From contig JAIYCV010000042.1 in NCBI GenBank assembly GCA_027487845.1, positions 248,001 to 312,000 of the forward strand: a DNA stretch of 64,000 bases. The letters run 5' to 3'. Below, one piece after another: positions 61,603 through 64,000 of the stretch. How positions within the stretch are numbered: the first letter of the stretch is position 1; the number at the start of each line of letters is the position of its first letter. Below the pieces are notes generated by a model that worked only from the letters and a program-made list of their open reading frames with translations, was not told the DNA's origin and did no database searches. The position numbers and the translations under genes were made by a program. The stretch is from Flammeovirgaceae bacterium (lineage in GTDB: Bacteria; Bacteroidota; Bacteroidia; Cytophagales; Cyclobacteriaceae).

Positions 61603-62640
61603 TCAATACAAATGTGGAATTATTATTTCAGTGAGAACAAAATTATTGTTTTCATTTAGAATTCTAAATGTTGCTTCGTCACCGTAAATCAATTTTAGTC
61701 GTTGCCTCGTATTTTCAATACCCAGCCCTTTTTCATTCGAAATGTTTTTATACTCGTAGCTGCCACTATTTCTAATCCGGATTTTCAAATTATCATTCTC
61801 TACAAGCGTAGTCAGTTCCACCGAACCTCCCTCGGTCAATTTCGATATTCCGTGTTTTATTCCATTTTCAACGAGCGTCTGAATCATCAGTGGTGGCACT
61901 AGAAATTGGTTTGACTCAGGGTCAATATCAAATTTTATCTTTAGTCGTTCCTCAAACCTTATACTTTCCAATCCCAAATAATCTTCTACTACTTTTAACT
62001 CATCCACAAAACTGGTTAAGCTTCGTTTGCCCGATGTTAATGAATTCCGCAAAATATTCGATAACTGATTTATTGCGCGCTTCGACTTATCTGGATTTTC
62101 ATCCACTAATGCACGAATGCTGTTGAGTGCATTGAAAATGAAGTGAGGATTGAGTTGGGATTTTAAATTATTCAATTCAATTTCCCTCACAGATGCTTGC
62201 AGTTTTAATGACGTGTTGTACCGTTCAAAATAATTATAAACAAAATACATTACCGACCAGAGAAAGAATATGATTCCATAGAACAAAATTCCATTTATAA
62301 TTTTAGTAAGCTCAAAAGCAGATTTTACAAATAACCCTAAAGAATACGAAATGGGGATTCTTAAAAAGTAAACCAATACTCCCAGGCAAAACACACCGGT
62401 TATTACCCTTGGGATGAGCCTCTGTAGCCCAAGGGTTAGCCACCGCCACTCATTCATCAAAATTCGATACCCGTGTGTTACCAATAAACATGCAAATGCT
62501 TCAAGAATCAAAAACAACACGCGTTGTTTACTAAGTCCTTGAATATTAGCCGCGATAAAACTGAAAACCAATTGGACAGTTGCATAAAATGTCCATCCAC
62601 CAATTTGCAACGTCCAATAAAGCCTTTCTTTGTTGAGCAT
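61603..62640 (-). CDS. LytS-type sensor histidine kinase (YehU/LytS family)
   Basis: Membrane kinase with about four N-terminal helices (roughly residues 13-32, 40-60, 75-100, 115-132), then the His_kinase domain with phospho-accepting His in NPHFIFNALNSIRALV near 166 and an ATPase N-box VPPLMIQTLVENGIKHG near 250. Length 345 aa. It pairs with the LytTR regulator downstream. The N-terminus has no extracytoplasmic sensor domain, so it probably senses a membrane-linked signal. Confidence 0.93.
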   Translation of the reverse strand: MLNKERLYWTLQIGGWTFYATVQLVFSFIAANIQGLSKQRVLFLILEAFACLLVTHGYRILMNEWRWLTLGLQRLIPRVITGVFCLGVLVYFLRIPISYSLGLFVKSAFELTKIINGILFYGIIFFLWSVMYFVYNYFERYNTSLKLQASVREIELNNLKSQLNPHFIFNALNSIRALVDENPDKSKRAINQLSNILRNSLTSGKRSLTSFVDELKVVEDYLGLESIRFEERLKIKFDIDPESNQFLVPPLMIQTLVENGIKHGISKLTEGGSVELTTLVENDNLKIRIRNSGSYEYKNISNEKGLGIENTRQRLKLIYGDEATFRILNENNNFVLTEIIIPHLY

Positions 62641-62729
62641 TCTTTTTTGAGTTGAAAGTTTTCAGCTATGAATAACGGGCCGTTGATTTGCTTTATAATC
62701 TCCCTGACTCTTAGAGAAAAACCGATGGC

Positions 62730-64000
62730 TTAATTCAATTCTTGCAGAAGATATTTCCCCGTAAAGCTCGCTGGATTTTTAGCAACTTCTTCGGGCGTGC
62801 CTTTCGCTACTATACGTCCGCCTCCTTCTCCACCCTCTGGCCCGAGATCGATAATATGATCTGCGGATTTGATCACATCCATGTTATGTTCAATCACTAA
62901 GACTGTATTGCCCTTATCTACTAACTTCTGCAGAACTTCTAACAAATGACTTATATCTTGAAAATGCAGACCCGTTGTTGGTTCGTCTAAAATGTAGAGT
63001 GTTTTGCCTGTGTCTCGCTTTGAAAGTTCAGTGGCCAACTTTACACGTTGTGCTTCGCCACCCGAAAGTGTAGTTGCGTGTTGTCCTAATGAGATATAGC
63101 CAAGACCTACTTCTCCCAATGTTTGGATCTTGCGCAAAATTTTTGGTTGATTTTCAAAAAAGGTAATCGCCTCTTCTACAGTCATATCGAGCACATCAGA
63201 AATAGACTTGCCTTTGAATCGCACTTCTAACGTCTCCCGATTGTACCGCTTGCCTTTACATGTTTCGCAGGGAACAAATACATCGGGTAGAAATTCCATT
63301 TCAATTAGCCTCAAGCCAGCGCCTTCGCACGTTTCGCAGCGACCACCTTTTACATTAAATGAAAATCTCCCCGTTTTGTATCCGCGTATTTTTGCTTCGG
63401 GAAGCTGAGAAAATAAATCGCGAATGTCAGTAAACACGCCCGTATAAGTTGCCGGATTCGATCTCGGTGTTCTACCTATTGGTGATTGATCTACCTCTAT
63501 CACTTTATCAATCAACTTAAGCCCTTCTATTTTTGTGTAAGGAAGTGGCTCTTTGTGTGAATTGAAAAAATGCTGATTAAGAATAGGGAACAAGGTATCA
63601 TGAATGAGGGTAGATTTCCCACTTCCAGAAACTCCCGTAATGCAAATGAATGTGCCCAACGCTAAATGAAGATCGACATTTTTAAGATTATTGCCTTTAG
63701 CGCCCAGCAACGAAAGTTCTTCACCACTTCCCTTCCTTCGTTCTTTCGAATAATGGATCCCAATTTTCCCACTTAAATATTGGGAGGTTGTTCCACTGCT
63801 TTTTAGAAACGTTTTTGGATCGCCTTCTGCTACCACATTACCTCCATGCCTTCCAGCGCCCGGGCCAATGTCTATTATGTAATCTGACTCCAGCATCATT
63901 TCCTTGTCATGCTCTACTACAATAACAGAATTACCGAGGTCGCGCAAATCTTTCAACGCCTTAATCAATTTGACGTTGTCGCGTGCATGAAGGCCAATAC
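62730..64000 (-). CDS. uvrA: Excinuclease ABC subunit A (5' end off the window)
   Basis: C-terminal part of UvrA. I extended the frame past the ORF-track start at 63968: the edge reads [23 protein letters not shown], so the gene continues off the window. Seen here are the second ATPase Walker A ([17 protein letters not shown]), the zinc finger CETCEGAG...CETCKGKRY, signature [15 protein letters not shown], and the Walker B/H-loop region [12 protein letters not shown]. It ends 89 bases from the sensor kinase. Confidence 0.97.
   Translation of the reverse strand, partial: IGLHARDNVKLIKALKDLRDLGNSVIVVEHDKEMMLESDYIIDIGPGAGRHGGNVVAEGDPKTFLKSSGTTSQYLSGKIGIHYSKERRKGSGEELSLLGAKGNNLKNVDLHLALGTFICITGVSGSGKSTLIHDTLFPILNQHFFNSHKEPLPYTKIEGLKLIDKVIEVDQSPIGRTPRSNPATYTGVFTDIRDLFSQLPEAKIRGYKTGRFSFNVKGGRCETCEGAGLRLIEMEFLPDVFVPCETCKGKRYNRETLEVRFKGKSISDVLDMTVEEAITFFENQPKILRKIQTLGEVGLGYISLGQHATTLSGGEAQRVKLATELSKRDTGKTLYILDEPTTGLHFQDISHLLEVLQKLVDKGNTVLVIEHNMDVIKSADHIIDLGPEGGEGGGRIVAKGTPEEVAKNPASFTGKYLLQELN

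Noticed and set aside
63208-63408. 66-aa plus-strand ORF
   Set aside because: It is the shadow of the UvrA zinc-finger region on the opposite strand.

Overview
The window comes from a Bacteroidota chromosome, most likely the order Cytophagales. The signs are a complete gldK-gldL-gldM-gldN block beside a PorP/SprF gene, lineage-restricted families (DUF4270, DUF4271, DUF4286), low G+C with almost no Shine-Dalgarno sequences, and repeated TAnnTTTG -7 elements in front of genes. It is gene-dense chromosomal DNA. I see no tRNA, rRNA, CRISPR array, intact insertion sequence or prophage. I call 67 protein genes. Two are cut by the window edges: a sugar epimerase on the left and uvrA on the right.

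Region 1 (1-14105, all minus strand) makes nucleotide sugars for a surface polysaccharide and draws on four carriers. UDP: nucleotide-sugar dehydrogenase, galE and a wlbC/wlbB/wlbA set. dTDP: rfbA, rfbC, rfbB, with no rmlD in view. GDP: gmd, fcl. CDP: rfbF, rfbG, rfbH and a terminal reductase/epimerase. Short decaying repeats sit at several gene borders here. Glycosyltransferases, flippase and polymerase must lie outside the window. A divergent Wzz-like gene (14205) starts the next block.

Region 2 (14205-19860, plus) carries cytochrome c maturation genes ccmB, C, D-like, E and F. CcmE has a cysteine at the usual heme-binding histidine. Region 3 (20149-25929) holds a kelch lipoprotein, a DUF4270 lipoprotein, an outer-membrane barrel, ribD and prmC.

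Region 4 (25939-32398) is the most unusual part. Six tightly packed minus-strand genes encode a thiamine-pyrophosphokinase-like protein lacking catalytic residues, an ATP-grasp-like protein, a class I glutamine amidotransferase, a GCS2-type carboxylate-amine ligase, a RimK-like ATP-grasp ligase with a basic tail, and an esterase. A second esterase is divergent. Together they look like a pathway that makes, or attaches, an uncharacterised amide or peptide-like metabolite.

Region 5 (32417-46863) is mixed: two Uma2 paralogues with a gene-conversion tract, HAD and GNAT enzymes, a secreted aminopeptidase P, an acyl-CoA dehydrogenase, a peptidase/rfaE2/flippase-like/panD/panC operon, a half-length glycogen-synthase-like protein, glmS, an unlisted 36-residue membrane peptide, a two-repeat secreted protein, ridA and glnS. 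Region 6 (47000-51523) is a gltX-led operon ending with a lysine-ketoglutarate-reductase-like enzyme and DUF4286, then a convergent GNAT. Region 7 (51594-64000) has the type IX secretion/gliding motor genes behind hemD and DUF4271, then hemW, a LytS/LytTR-type two-component pair and uvrA.
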